A stretch of DNA of 64,000 bases from Malus domestica (Eukaryota; Streptophyta; Magnoliopsida; Rosales; Rosaceae), in assembly GCF_042453785.1 (NCBI RefSeq), contig NC_091675.1, positions 53,020,501 through 53,084,500 on the forward strand, in the 5' to 3' direction. Both the position numbers and the translations under genes were made by a program. Under the pieces are notes generated by a model. The model did no database searches. It worked only from the letters and a program-made list of their open reading frames with translations, and was not told the DNA's origin. Position 1 is the stretch's first letter. Each line of letters begins with the position of its first letter. Shown here piece after piece: positions 22,422-34,279 of the stretch.

Positions 22422-25400
22422 ATGGAGGTGACGTCGGTACAGGGCGTCGCCGGCGGTGTCCAGCACGTCCTCTGCGGCCCCTCCTCGCCCATTTCTTCTC
22501 TATCCATTCTCTCTCCGACTCCATGGAGGAGCGCAAGAGCCAAGAATTCTCATCTCTGTTGTGCCACAACTCTTGTGGGGGAGGCTCCCAACAATGGCAG
22601 TAACAGGGTCCCGAAGCGTCACTCCAAGCACTACTTAGCCAGACAGTCTGCAATTGTTCAAGTCCAAGACTCCTCCGACTTGGGCTCCGCTCTCACAAGG
22701 TCCTTCTCTGCAATTTTCTTTTCGATAAGTTCATTTTTTGCCCCATTTCTGCACATTTATTTTCTTGAGTTCTTTTGTTTTTCCAAGTGAATGATGACTG
22801 AATTAGTATCCGGGTTTTTAGTCCGTAGCGAAATTTGACCGTTACATTGTTTTGTTTGAATTGCAAGTAATGGAGTGAATTGGGTGTTATGATATCCTGT
22901 ATTTTGTTTCATCCTTGTCTTTTTTCTATATGTTTACAGTTTTTGTTTCATGAGCTAAGTTTTTTCAATTGAAACTCGAAATGGGTTTTGTAAAAAGGGG
23001 CTGCATTGTGCTGTTCCATTATCTGTTTTTGGTTCTCTTTGATGCTTGTGCTGTATGGAATGAAGTGTTTATCTTTTTGTTTTCTCGAAAATAATTTACT
23101 TTTTCATTTTTCATCTGACATCATTCAGATTATACTTAGCCAGTGTTATGGAGACCGTATACTATAAAGGTCGTACCCAGTGCACAAGGCTCCCGCTTTA
23201 CGCAGGGTCTGGGAGAGGTGAATGTCGGCTAGCCTTACCCCCATTTATGGAGAGGCTGCTCCCAAGTCTCGAACCCGAGACCTACCGCTCATGGGCGAAG
23301 GCACTTGCCATCGCACCAAGTGCGACCTCTATGATATGTTAATTTTCCCCAAATGATATGTTAATTTTCATGTTCATGTTCATGTCATCCAATTTTTATT
23401 TTTCATCTTTACCGTTGCATTTTGTTTCTTAATAATGCTACTGGGATTATCTGCATTCTTTGATTTATTTTATTTTAGATTTGTTCGCAATACTGAAATA
23501 TCTTTTTTTTTTGTGATTGTGTAACTTGATTCCTTCGATCATGAAGTAATCTTTTTGAACTGTGAATCACCTATTCTGGTTATGCAGAGTAACTGACATT
23601 AATTTCCCCCCTCAGATTAGGTGGGAGTTTGACGGTTCAAGACTTGAATGCCATTATACGCCATTTGGGGACGAAGAAAAGATGGCATGATCTTTCCCAG
23701 GTGCTATGACTTTGAAAATCTAAATGTTACTATTATAATTATTATATTTTGTTAGTGAATATTTTATATTTGGTGCAACCTGTTTTATTTATTTCTGTTT
23801 AACATTTAATATTTATTTAACACCAATATCAGATTGCAAAAGCCTTCCGGACTTCTTTTTGGTTTCATGATTTCTTGCAAGTAATGTATGCTGTTTTAGT
23901 GTACTTGTCTGTGTTGCTAAGCTTTTCGATCATGCAGTTTATATTCAGTTTTCATTCCTTATGTCTCCAATAGTGTGCTAAGAAGTAGTGTGCTAAGAAA
24001 AAGCATGTTGGTGGTTTTCCTCTCACTCCCTCTCTCCAGTCGTGTGTACATGCTCCTGTTAACAAAACATATATGTTGTTGTCCTTTTTGTCTTTGAATG
24101 TTGTACCCAAAATTATTGAGTTTCTCTTTCCAGTTTTTGATATTAGAATAAATTTGCAATTGTTACAGCTCTTTGAATGGATGCTACAGAATGAAAAAGT
24201 CAGTGCATCATCCTATAGCAGCTATATAAAGTTCATGGGAAAGAGCCTCAATCCTGTAAAAGCACTAGAAATATACAATAACATTCAAGATGAATCAACC
24301 AAAAAGAATGTTCACATATGCAATTCTGTTCTTGGTAGTCTGATCAGGAGTGGCAAGTTTGATGTCAGCTTTAAGTTATTTGACCAGATGAAGCAGAATG
24401 GTTTAACGCCAGATGCTGTCACATATAGTACGGTATGCATTTCAATGTATCATGCAATGTTGGTTTCCTTGGCATTTCAAACAAAAGTTTTTTCTTACAA
24501 AATGATAACATACAGAGGATATGCGCTGAATCTTTGATCAAGGAGTGAATTCAATGATAAGAATTGAAAATTAAAATACTGTTTTACTGGGAAATCATAA
24601 TTGTCCTTGGCTGACGATGCTACGTAAAAATGAAAATTATTAAAACAAGAGAACTGTTTGTGGATAAGGAGTTCTCATCCAAAATTGCATTCCGTAAGAA
24701 TAACATTAACACATAGTGATTGTGATTATGATTCATTTTAACTAATTTCCCAGTGGCTTGTTCTTTGTGGCCTCACTTACTTAAAGAGAAATGCTTATGT
24801 TGTGCTATTCCAGAGTCCTGCAGACTGCAGTGCATTACGCAAGGAATTTATTTTTGGTAGAGATGTCTGGAGAGATGTGTTGGGATGGAAATTTTCTGGG
24901 TTTAATGAATTGGAAGCAATACAGGGGTTCTTTGAGAATGTGCTTGGGAAGGAGATGGAGCATTTATGGGATAGGGTGTGTTTTTGGGGTTTTTTTTATT
25001 GTGGGCAGATGTAACTTCAAAGTTTAGAGAGCTATCCTTTATTGTATCAGATTTGACAACATTTATTAGGTAGTTTTCTGGAAATGATGTGGTTGTCTTG
25101 ATGCAACTTCTTTAGGATGGAATTGTTGATGTAGATTCCTTATTTATTTGTTCCCTGAAGTGGATTTCTTGTTCGCTACTTTTGGACTGCCTTTTTTTTC
25201 TTTTACCGTTAATGAATAGGTCTGTTCCTGACAAAAAAAGTATCATTAAAACTCAAAATATAAACTAGCAGTTATCATAAATGAATGAAATATAAAAAAT
25301 CTAACAACTTAATAACTTATACAATACATGTTAATTTTCGGAATAGCTCTTTGTTTCTTCAAGTGAAATTGTTATATGATTTACTAGTATATTGTGTAAG

Positions 25401-28400
25401 ACGAAAGTATAAAAGCTTTCCCAGTGACATTTCCTAATTCCTACTTTATATGAAGTACACTTATTAATAAATTTTCTAAGAGAAACTTGAAAGATTGTGA
25501 GCTGTCATGATTAACATATGACTACATTAATTTCATAAACGAAATAAGAAACGTCTAATGCCAGCTAGCAACAATACATGTTAATTTTCTGAACATCCGT
25601 TTGTTTTTCTGATAAGTAAAACCTGTTCAATACTAAATTGCTTATTCATATGTTTGACCTGCATTACTATTAATCTACTATTATCTTAGCTGCTTGCAGG
25701 TTGCAGCAAACTCAAAAATGGTTATAATAAGGCATTAGAATTTGTTCAAGAATTGCAGCGTAATGAGCTGCAGATGGACAGTGTAATTTATGGTACACTT
25801 TTAGCTGTCTGTGCATCTAATAATAAATTGGAGGAAGCAGAAGGTTATTTTAAGAAGATGAAGGATGAGGGTCATTCACCAAATGTCTACCACTACAGCT
25901 CTTTGCTTAATGCGTACTCTATGAGAGGGAACTACAAGGAGGCTGATGTTTTGGTTCAAGATATGAAATCTGCAGGGTTAGTACCAAATAAGGTTTGTTC
26001 ATGTTTAACTGCTATACATGATTACCTCATTCCAAAGTTCATTAGTTACTTCTATCACTGATATCTCTTGTTGTAAGAGTTCTACACTAAAGGATGTAAG
26101 AATAGATCATATAACACATACGCATGGTTTGAGATGGCTACATTTTGGTTGCACCAAATACAGAATAAGGTCCAATCTTGATCACTAAAAGTCTTACTCC
26201 GAAAAAGCAGTACCCTGATTGACAATGTTACAGGTCTTAATCTTTTTGGTTCTAGCTGGAAATGAGTGTGCATAGTAGATTATAGTAACTCATTCACTCT
26301 GTTACTTCGTATTGCAACTTCACGATTTTATGTAAAAATTCTTCCTATAAAAAAATTATACATGAAAATTTTGATTAATCACTCATCAGTCTACAATTTT
26401 GTCTTCACCTACGTACTCTTCATTTGGTCTTCATGCTTCTCAACATATTGGATATTTAGTATTAGCTTGCAGATCTGTAAATGCTTGGTTGGTAAAGATA
26501 AAATAAGAGTTGTACTTATTTTATGCAAAGGTGCAAGCTTAGAACTTCTTATTCTTTGCTTAATTTTTGTGTACTTCAAAGATTTTAGTGATAATATCTT
26601 CTCCTACTGCAAGTGCTCGCAGGTTATTTTGACAACTTTATTGAAGGTTTATGTCAGAGGGGGGCTGTTTGAAAAATCAAGAGAACTATTAGGTGAACTG
26701 GAAGCTTTGGGTTATGCTGAAGACGAGGTACACGAGTACTTTTCATCTAACTCATTAGTTTAAAAAGCCAAGATGTTGTCAGTTTGCCCTGCTATGGTTT
26801 TCTCTATGGAAAATAAGTGCTTTAGAGCCAAATAGAGTAGCTTATAGAATGTCAATATTATTTAATTTGCACCAGATAATCTAATAAATTAAGTAAGAAA
26901 CTCTCAAAAACAAATTCAGGGCAACAATGTGGTTTGACAATGAAATACCATAAATCGTTGTAGATACCATTTGTAAGGCTTTAATACCATAGATACAATT
27001 TATAGGGGTTTGATTTTGTAGTTACCATTTGAAACCTTTGTTTGCTTGCTTACACAGATAGTATTAACTTTTATCTGATTGATTTTATTCCCTCGAGTCA
27101 TTCCCTTAAAGTAGGTCATGAAACATATTGAGTAAAATGCTTTGTGGTTTTCTCTTGGAATGAGCTTTCTGTGTCTTATCCTAACATCTTGTGCTTGCTG
27201 AATTGGTAAAAATATCTAGTAATGATTATTTTGTTTACACTAATGTGTTGTTTTCGTGTCACATACTGGACCCCTACAATCTGACAATCCAGCTATCATT
27301 TGTTACTTCTAGTTCTAGGAACTTGATTTATTTTCTTTTTGGTCTTGTAACATTTGTGGCTATGACTTATTTGTAGATGCCGTACTGTTTATTGATGGAT
27401 GCCCTTGCGAAGGCTGGGCGAATACATGAAGCTAAGTTGGTTTTTCAAGAAATGAAGGAGAAGTCCGTCCGATCAGGTAAGTTTTATCAGAGACAAATTC
27501 TCAAACTTTTCTGTACTCAAAATATGCATATTATTGTATCATACACATGCTGCACTAAAAGCCTCAGGGGAAGCTGAATTATGCATTGTCTTCCAATGTT
27601 CAAAAGCATACGTGTAGGTTCTCAACCAAGCTATTAATGCTACAGGTCTTTACAAATGATATGCACAAGATAGGAGCTCTTAAGTTACCCTAAGTAACTT
27701 AAAACTTGTGCATGAATCCCTTTTCCAAAAAAATAAGTGACAGTCTGGGAAAAGTATAGATGTTTTTGGAGTTTTGGTAGATACTTGCACTGAACACTGT
27801 ATTTCTTGTAGGATTTTTCTTACTAACAGAAGTTTAAGTTTCTATCTTTACAACTGAAATTGTTTTGATTATCTATTCTTGCACCTTGCAGATGGCTATT
27901 CTTACAGTATCATGATTTCCGCTTTCTGCCGAGGTGGGCTTCTGGAAGATGCAAAGCAGCTGGCAAAGGATTTTGAAGGAACCCATGATAGATATGATTT
28001 AGTTATGTTGAATACAATGATCTGTGCCTATTGCAGAGCAGGCGATATGGATAGTGTAATGGAAATGATGAGAAAAATGGATGAACTAAAAATCACTCCT
28101 GATTATAATACCTTTCATATCCTCATAAAATACTTCTGCAAGGAGAAGTTATACCTTCTTGCTTATCAGACCATGGAGGACATGCACAACAAGGGCCACC
28201 AACCAGATGAGGTATTCTTCCGAGATGCATCTATACTTGTTGAACTAAGTGAGTTTAGTTTCCGCAACTGTAGAAGTTTGCAGACTATCTCTTGTCAATT
28301 TACTTGCCTTTAAAAAGTATGAGTCAATGGAAACATATTGTACATTTTGTCATTTATGCAATTATTGATAGATCGAAGAAAAAGAAGTGCTCTTGAAATA

Positions 28401-30308
28401 ACTAAAAACAAGTAGGGAAGAACTTTCATTATGCATAGGCTTCAGGGTTTGGGGCTTTGTTATTGTTGCTATTTTGTGTGAACACTAAATATTTACCTAA
28501 AAGAGTTTGCCTAAAACACACCTGTAAATGTTTGCCTTAAAGAGTCAAGCTTGAATTAATAGGGTTCTTTCCTAATAGTAGACTTCTAGTCTATTATGTA
28601 ACTTTTATGCTTATCATATTAGTTTGTAAGTTTGCACTGCTTAGAGTTCTTTAAACAAGAAGCTTGAGGATGGGTGTGTTAAATGGTCAATACCTTTTTA
28701 GCTTGTTTGTTGCTGCCAATATGATACTGTTGTTTTATTTTTGAAATTAGTCTTAAAAATTTGAAGTTCCAATAAATTAAATCCTTTTAGGTATATATAA
28801 TAATTTACAAATATTGAAATTGTTAAGAAAATTTTTGTATCATTTTTCATCATTATTACCACCACGCATCACTGACTGTATTGTGCAATGCCACTACAAT
28901 CATAAAGCAGCACTATTTTAGCCATTAAGCGAGCATATATGGTATATTGGCATATTGCTTACGTACTAATGGACTGTTGGATCCAAAACCAACAAATTAC
29001 TACGTTATGGACATTGAAGATGATCTGGATTTTGATTCATTGGCTAGTGAGGGTTTATCGCGATTCTGATCCTTGTCCATAAGTGTTTTCTTTGTATTTA
29101 CGCACATTCATGATGCATAAAATACATGCACAAATACATACAAGGGGATTCTGAAACATCGTTTTTGTTTTCTTCAAAAGTAAAACATCAGAATGCTTTG
29201 TGGTGCAAAGAATATGCAAGAGCCTTGAGTTTTGAAATAGTGGTGGTATCTTATATTTCAGGAACTGTGTTCCTCCTTAATGTTTCTTCTTGGTAAGATA
29301 AGAGCATATTCAGAAGCATACTCTGTTTACAATATGCTGAGATATAGCAAGCGGACAATGTGCAAGGCCCTTCATGAGAAGATTCTGCACATTCTAGTAG
29401 CAGGACAGCTTCTCAGAGATGCTTATGTAGTAGTCAAGGTGAGCTATATAATTTGAAAGATACGTTTGTTCAATGCGTATCTTATGACTCTTGTAATTAC
29501 TTTTTTCTTTTCTGGTCAGGACAATGCAGGGTTAATTTCTAAGCCTGCTATTAAAAAGTTTGCAACTGCCTTTATGAAGTTGGGAAACATCAACTTGATA
29601 AATGATGTTTTGAAGGCGGTTGATGCTTCTGGCTGTAAGATAGATCAGGTAAACTATCATGGGTGTTAATAAATTTCTTCAGAAATTTTATACTTTTATC
29701 CATAAGCAACTTGCTTCAGACTATTATGAGATACCAGGTGGTCATGGAAGTATGCGGGAGTCATCAAGCCCTGTCTCTTTCCTTTCGGGAAGGGAGTGAT
29801 TTTATGGTGGATTTTATTCCATCTACTGTTTTGGATCTACCTATTTTTTATTTGTTAGTATATAATAAGTGAGGACAATATTCCTTAAAGAGAGAAATAG
29901 TGAACACCCAGTAGACGGGCGGGGTAACAATGGGTGCACCAAGTTGTGGGGAAAATGTACATAAGCAATGAAATCTGCAATGGATATAAAATCCTCAACG
30001 GAAGCTTTACACCTCTTCTGTTTCAGATTTTACCTTTTGAAGTCATTGCTTAGTTTCATTCCTTCATTGCACAGGGACTATTTCAGATGGCCATATCTCG
30101 CTATGTTTCACTCCCTGAGAAGAAGGACATGCTTTTTCAAATGCTACAGTGGATGCCAGGACAAGGTTATGTTGCTGATTCAGCTACAAGAAACGTGATA
30201 CTGAAAAACTCTCACTTGTTTGGTCGCCAACAGATTGCGGAGATACTCTCAAAGCAGCATATGATTTCAAAAGCTTCAAAATCTCGCGAGAAGGAGAAAA
30301 GAGTTTGA
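22422..30308 (+). CDS. EMB3103-like: Plastid-targeted P-class pentatricopeptide repeat protein (At1g10910/EMB3103-like)
   Basis: Ten exons join in frame to 664 aa: 22422-22699, 23616-23700, 24169-24432, 25690-25992, 26623-26727, 27377-27476, 27892-28211, 29262-29438, 29520-29648 and 30075-30308 (TGA). The first about 90 residues are Ser/Arg-rich and poor in acids, like a chloroplast transit peptide. Then follow PPR motifs of the 35-residue P type, such as VHICNSVLGSLIRSGKFDVS, DSVIYGTLLAVCASNNKLEE and DLVMLNTMICAYCRAGDMDS. No E, DYW or SMR domain is seen. PPR proteins bind organelle RNA in a base-specific way. As I recall, the Arabidopsis counterpart is embryo-essential and of the same length. 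Ten exons is unusual for a PPR gene and matches this subfamily. Intron 1 carries a SINE and intron 3 a LINE fragment. Confidence 0.93.
23166..23330 (-). mobile_element. Au-like tRNA-derived SINE, near full length
   Basis: Read on the minus strand it starts AGGTCGCACTTGGTGCGATGG, with an A-box-like TGGTGCGATGGCAAG. It then has a B box GGGTTCGAGACT (about 23266-23277) and ends GGGAGCCTTGTGCACTGGG followed by TACGACCTTT. The two pol III promoter boxes and the Au-type 3' region identify the family. It is the longest of three copies here and lies in intron 1 of the PPR gene. Confidence 0.88.
24805..25080 (+). mobile_element. L1-type LINE 3' coding remnant in PPR intron
   Basis: Short open pieces read EMEHLWDRVCFW and, in another frame, WADVTSKFRELSFIVSDL. 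This resembles the ELWDRVRFWASLWA...FRDYS end typical of plant L1 ORF2 proteins. It is broken by frameshifts. A second similar piece is in the 44.9 kb region. Confidence 0.4.
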
Positions 30309-30573
30309 AATCTGTGGAAATACCAGGTATATTCCATCCTAGCTCAACACTTTGTGAAGTGCAATATGCTGGTTGATGTCTGGTTGAGGTCGAAGCTTGC
30401 TTGCTAGTATAAGTAGTCTTCACATATGTGAGCCCCAGCTTCTTTGACTCGTTTTGGCTGACCCCTTGTACAGTGAGAATTGGATTAGGTTTATCATATA
30501 ACCTTTCATGCATGTAATCGGATTCTGTAATTCAATCATAATTCTTTGGCTATATAAATTTACGCAATCTTTC

Positions 30574-31040
30574 TTAGCGGCAATTAGTAAGGCTTTGACT
30601 ACTGAATAGAGTAAGAACCAACCAATTTTCCCTAGTAGTAAAGCTTTGACTATCTACCATGCCGTCAACCACTGGCCTTCCACCAGCATCTATACAGAAA
30701 CGCTGAAGAGGCCTATTGAAATTCGGCGCATAAGTTAACTTCTGCCTTGGTAAAAACAATAGTTTCTTGCGGATCACTGACCATCCATATGGACCATATC
30801 GCAGCTGCTTGGAATATGGTAGGACAAGTGGCCCCAAGTTGGATGTGTTAGTTCTTAAAGCTTTGGTGGCCGCATGTACAAGAGCCCTTGAAACCTCTGC
30901 AAGTCCAGCTTCATCTGGTTGCTGGAAGACAGATTGGTATGCTTCGTCATTCGAACAAATGTGTGTTCGGACAAGATGCTGGAGCTTGTACTTGGCTGTT
31001 TTCTTGTCCTGCTTCCTATTGTATGTCAGTTAAATGTGAC
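30574..31040 (-). pseudogene. 3-ketoacyl-CoA synthase (KCS) C-terminal fragment
   Basis: On the minus strand an open frame runs from about 31037 to the stop at 30574. Residues such as KYKLQHLVRTHICSND, SRALVHAATKALRTN, LGPLVLPYSKQL and FCIDAGGRPVVDGM are diagnostic of the KCS/FAE1 family (very-long-chain fatty acid elongation in the ER). The N-terminal membrane part and the catalytic Cys region are missing, and the frame continues past the homology into unrelated sequence. Only about 130 residues of a protein of about 500 are present. It is a gene fragment, perhaps carried by a transposon or left by a retrocopy; no introns are seen in it. Confidence 0.8.
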
Positions 31041-31395
31041 AATTATCTCAAATAAACTAGTTACAATTTTAATAGAAAATATGATTTTGCTCTCTGAAAC
31101 TCAATTATCTTTACCTAAAACTCGACGTATATTGTTTATTTCAAATGTATGCAGTTTAATAGATGAGGATCTTCATGGTGAAGTTGCAAGTCATTTGATA
31201 AATAAATTGCAAATGACATGCTCATAACTTTCCATAAGAATTCACACTTTGGGGGCAAAGATGGGGAGTTCAGAGTGATAAAATGGGCGGGGTTTATTTT
31301 AAGTGGGCTCAATCTCATGCAGGCTTAAAGGCCCAAAACTAGGAAACCAAAAACCAAGAAGCCCATCGTTTCAATTAAGTAAGAAGCCCGCCACT

Positions 31396-31556
31396 CAGTA
31401 TTACGATTTGGTAGTATTTCTCTTCATATGTAAGTGAGAAGATTTAGGTTCGAATCTCGTAGATGACAAATTCGATACCAAATTAAGTTGCTCATTGTGT
31501 GGTTTAGCCGAACATTTCATTCTGTCTAGTGTAAAATATATCATTATACTTAAAAA
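31396..31556 (+). mobile_element. tRNA-derived SINE, second family
   Basis: An A-box-like TTTGGTAGTATTTC is followed about 40 bp later by a B box GGTTCGAATCTCG, then TAAGTTGCTCATTGTGTGG and an A-rich tail. The same arrangement recurs in reverse at 50.93-51.06 kb and forward at 56.98 kb. Confidence 0.65.
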
Positions 31557-31561
31557 AAAGA

Positions 31562-32452
31562 GTAAACTGTCAGTTTACCCCCTGAACTTTCACCTCATTT
31601 TCGATTTCCCCCCTGAACTTTTATATTGGAAAATTAAGGACTCAAACTAATTTTTTTAGCCAATTTGCCCCCTACCGTTAGTTTTTCATATATTCCATCC
31701 ATATTTATGTTAAGTGAGACTTTGTGCACAACATGTGAGGGTAGTTAAGTCATTTCATTTTTAAAATGATTAAAAAATTGAAGATAAAAAAAAAACAAAA
31801 CTTTCCCTCTATATTTTCCCGCTAATTCCTATCCTCGATTTTATGTTTTCCCTCTCATTCCTATGCATGAGAAATGACATATGAGATTATTGTCTACCAT
31901 TTTTATTTTCTCTAACAAATTAATAATTTGACAAATGCTAATGGTACTATTGTCTCCAAAGCAGTGCATTAATATAAGAAACCCTAGTCTTTTTTATGGA
32001 CATGTTTCTTATATTAATGTACTGCTTTGGAGACAATAACACCATGGGCATTTGCCAAATATTAATTTGTTAGAGAAAAATGGTAGTACATGCTTCAAGA
32101 AAAAGATTAACTTAGCTACTTATGAAGACAATAACACCATATGTCATTTCTCATGCATAGGACTAAGAGGGAAAAATAAAATTGAGGATAGGAATTAGCG
32201 GGAAAAAATAGAGGGAAAATTTTTATTATTATTTATTTTCAGTTTTTAATCATTTTTAAAAGTGAAATGACTTAACTATCCTCACATGTTGTGCACATGG
32301 TCTTACTTAACGGAAATATGGATGGAATATATGAAAAACTAACGGTAGGGCGCAAATTGGCTAAAAAAATTAGTTTGAATCCTTAATTTTCCAAAAGAAA
32401 ATTCAGGGGGAAGTCGAAAGTGAGGTGAAAGTTCAAGGGTAAAGTTTACCCT
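31562..32452. mobile_element. Long fold-back element, arms of about 440 bp
   Basis: Two arms of over 400 bp are inverted copies with few differences. The left end CAGTTTACCCCCTGAACTTTCACCTC pairs with the right end GAGGTGAAAGTTCAAGGGTAAA; the middle GTCTCCAAAGCAGTGCATTAATATAAGAAAC pairs with GTTTCTTATATTAATGTACTGCTTTGGAGAC around 31985-32000. There is no coding region. If transcribed it would form a very long hairpin. A poly(A) run follows at 32453-32479. Confidence 0.88.
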
Positions 32453-32499
32453 AAAAAAAAAAAAAAAAAAAAAAAAAAACGTAAGAAGCCTGGCACACA

Positions 32500-32876
32500 A
32501 CTATTCCTCCTCCTTCTCTCTCTCGCTCTCTGTTCGCTGGGCTGCCGCGACCGGTCCACCACCACTCCAAAGCACGAGGCGACTCCATATCCGCCTCCAC
32601 AATCTCACCTCCACCTACTTCCTCTCTCATTATCGACGCCGTATCCAAGCTTCATCGTAACAGAGCTTCGAGAAAAAGGTAAGTCGGACAACTAATTTTT
32701 TTTTTAAATTTTTTTATGAAATGATATAATGTTAGGGTTGTTGTGATTAGAAATTTTTGTATGTATTTAACAAAATTTCGACTCATTATTTGTTTCAATT
32801 GTTGGTATAAATTTCTGATTGAAATGATTTATGAATGCGTGGCAGATGGCACTGAGAGGAGTGTGGCAATTGCAAA
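32500..32876 (+). pseudogene. Truncated copy of mitochondrial ribosomal protein mL43 gene (5' end only)
   Basis: A GC-rich leader-like segment with CT tracts (32500-32681) ends in a good donor (AAAAAG then gtaagt at about 32681). It is followed by an intron and an acceptor TGGCAG at 32845. The next exon starts ATGGCACTGAGAGGAGTG, reading MALRGVWQLQ. This is the exact N terminus I know for plant mL43 (MALRGVWQL..., a thioredoxin-like protein of the mitochondrial large subunit). After about ten codons homology stops and the frame ends at 32938-32940. The promoter, 5' UTR, intron and first coding piece were copied or left; the rest is absent. A copied or rearranged 5' end is inferred. Confidence 0.65.
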
Positions 32877-33169
32877 ATCCAAACTTATGGGATTTTCACA
32901 TAGAAACCCTCGATACAATTACACTTTATAGAAATACACTTTGAAGTTCGAACCCAATATTTTAGAAAAGCACTCTTCTTATAAGAGCAAATCCAGCATC
33001 AAAGCCTTCTAGGATAACTTCCTAAATAGTCTTTAATAAACAGGAACTATCTTTAATGAACAGTAATTACTTTTTGCATCTCTACCTGTAACTGAATAGT
33101 CATGTCAATAGGTGATAAAATATTAGTATTTTTTATTTTATAAAATAATACAAAATAATTTTATTTGTA

Positions 33170-33435
33170 ATTTCGGATAAGATTTTTAATCGTTTTCATT
33201 GTCTCATGTGTCATTATCCGAAAAGACAATTTTTCGTGATAGATTTCGATAAGATTTTTATCTAATACAGTCTTGCCACGTGTCGTTACATTTTCAGAAT
33301 CGTTGAGGATAAATTTCTGATAAGATTTTTGATCAATCACGTCACGTCACGTGTGACAATATGTTTACAATATTTGAGAAAAGATTTTGATCAGATTTTT
33401 AACGAATGACGACATGCCACGTGACATTATCTACA
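33170..33435. repeat. Quasi-tandem repeats with CACGTG-type cores
   Basis: Four loosely repeated units of about 70-80 bp share GATAAGATTTTTNAT, then GCCACGTG or CACGTCACGTG, then a TGACATTAT-like end. The units are diverged. The palindromic CACGTG cores resemble plant G-box sites; no gene start was confirmed downstream. Confidence 0.45.
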
Positions 33436-34279
33436 TCCTAATTTTGTCTTTCTCCTCCATATAACCCACCATCCATCCTAAGAAATCACACATCAAAATC
33501 AAAATCTCTATCATTAATCATAGTTTCTGCTTCCTTCTTACAATGTCTTCTTCGAGGATGTTGTGGGAAATCGACGAGCAAGAGAAATAATTGTTTAAAT
33601 AAGGGGAAGAATTGTTTCAGTATGCAAACAGACTAAGAAACCAACTGGGGAGAAAAGTGGTGAAACTGAAGACTTAGACATGTAACCAAACATCCTAGCG
33701 TGCAAGGTACGTGGACAACAGATACGAAGTTTTGAGGCACAATGAAACAATTTGCATCGCAAGCAGTTTCTTCCGGTGTGTTTCTGAGCAGTTTAGTTTA
33801 ATGTAACCAAAAATACAGCTCCTAGTTTGTGGGCTATAGTTCCGAATTGGCAGTCGAGTCGATTGTTTACTTTAGCAGTTTGTTTACTATGAATAGGGTA
33901 TTCTGTTTCTCGTCAAATAACTTAAACCTCAGAAGATGCTCTATGAGATTATGATATCATCTTGCTTTACCCTAATGCCATTGTTTACCCTATCCGGCAT
34001 TTGAGTCAACAAAATCGTTAATAGCTGACGTGACATGGGCATTATTGTGAAGTTCAAGTTTAAAGAGGTGTGGGTTGTATTCTTTTAAGTTTTTATCTTC
34101 GGTTAGTTTTGATCTTTTAATTGTGATTAATTTCTACTATAATGTCCATGGCACGTTAGTACATGCCCATTTTGTATACAGATTTGTCGGAATAAGGTAA
34201 AGTGGGACACAAACAAGAGCGTAGATGATAGTGAGACACAATGGAGTGTACGGGGTAATGTGGGACTAAATAACATTGT

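Noticed and set aside
22408-22653. 81-codon antisense frame over PPR exon 1
   Set aside because: It is a shadow of the transit-peptide coding region; the plus-strand model joins ten exons in frame.
23260-23330. tRNA gene suggested by A and B boxes
   Set aside because: No cloverleaf or acceptor stem can be drawn; the boxes belong to the SINE head.
26266-26763. 165-codon plus-strand frame as a separate gene
   Set aside because: It is read-through of an intron into PPR exon 26623-26727; the upstream part is AT-rich intron sequence with no PPR pattern.
31562-32452. Autonomous DNA transposon
   Set aside because: The interior is fully inverted repeat without any transposase-like frame.
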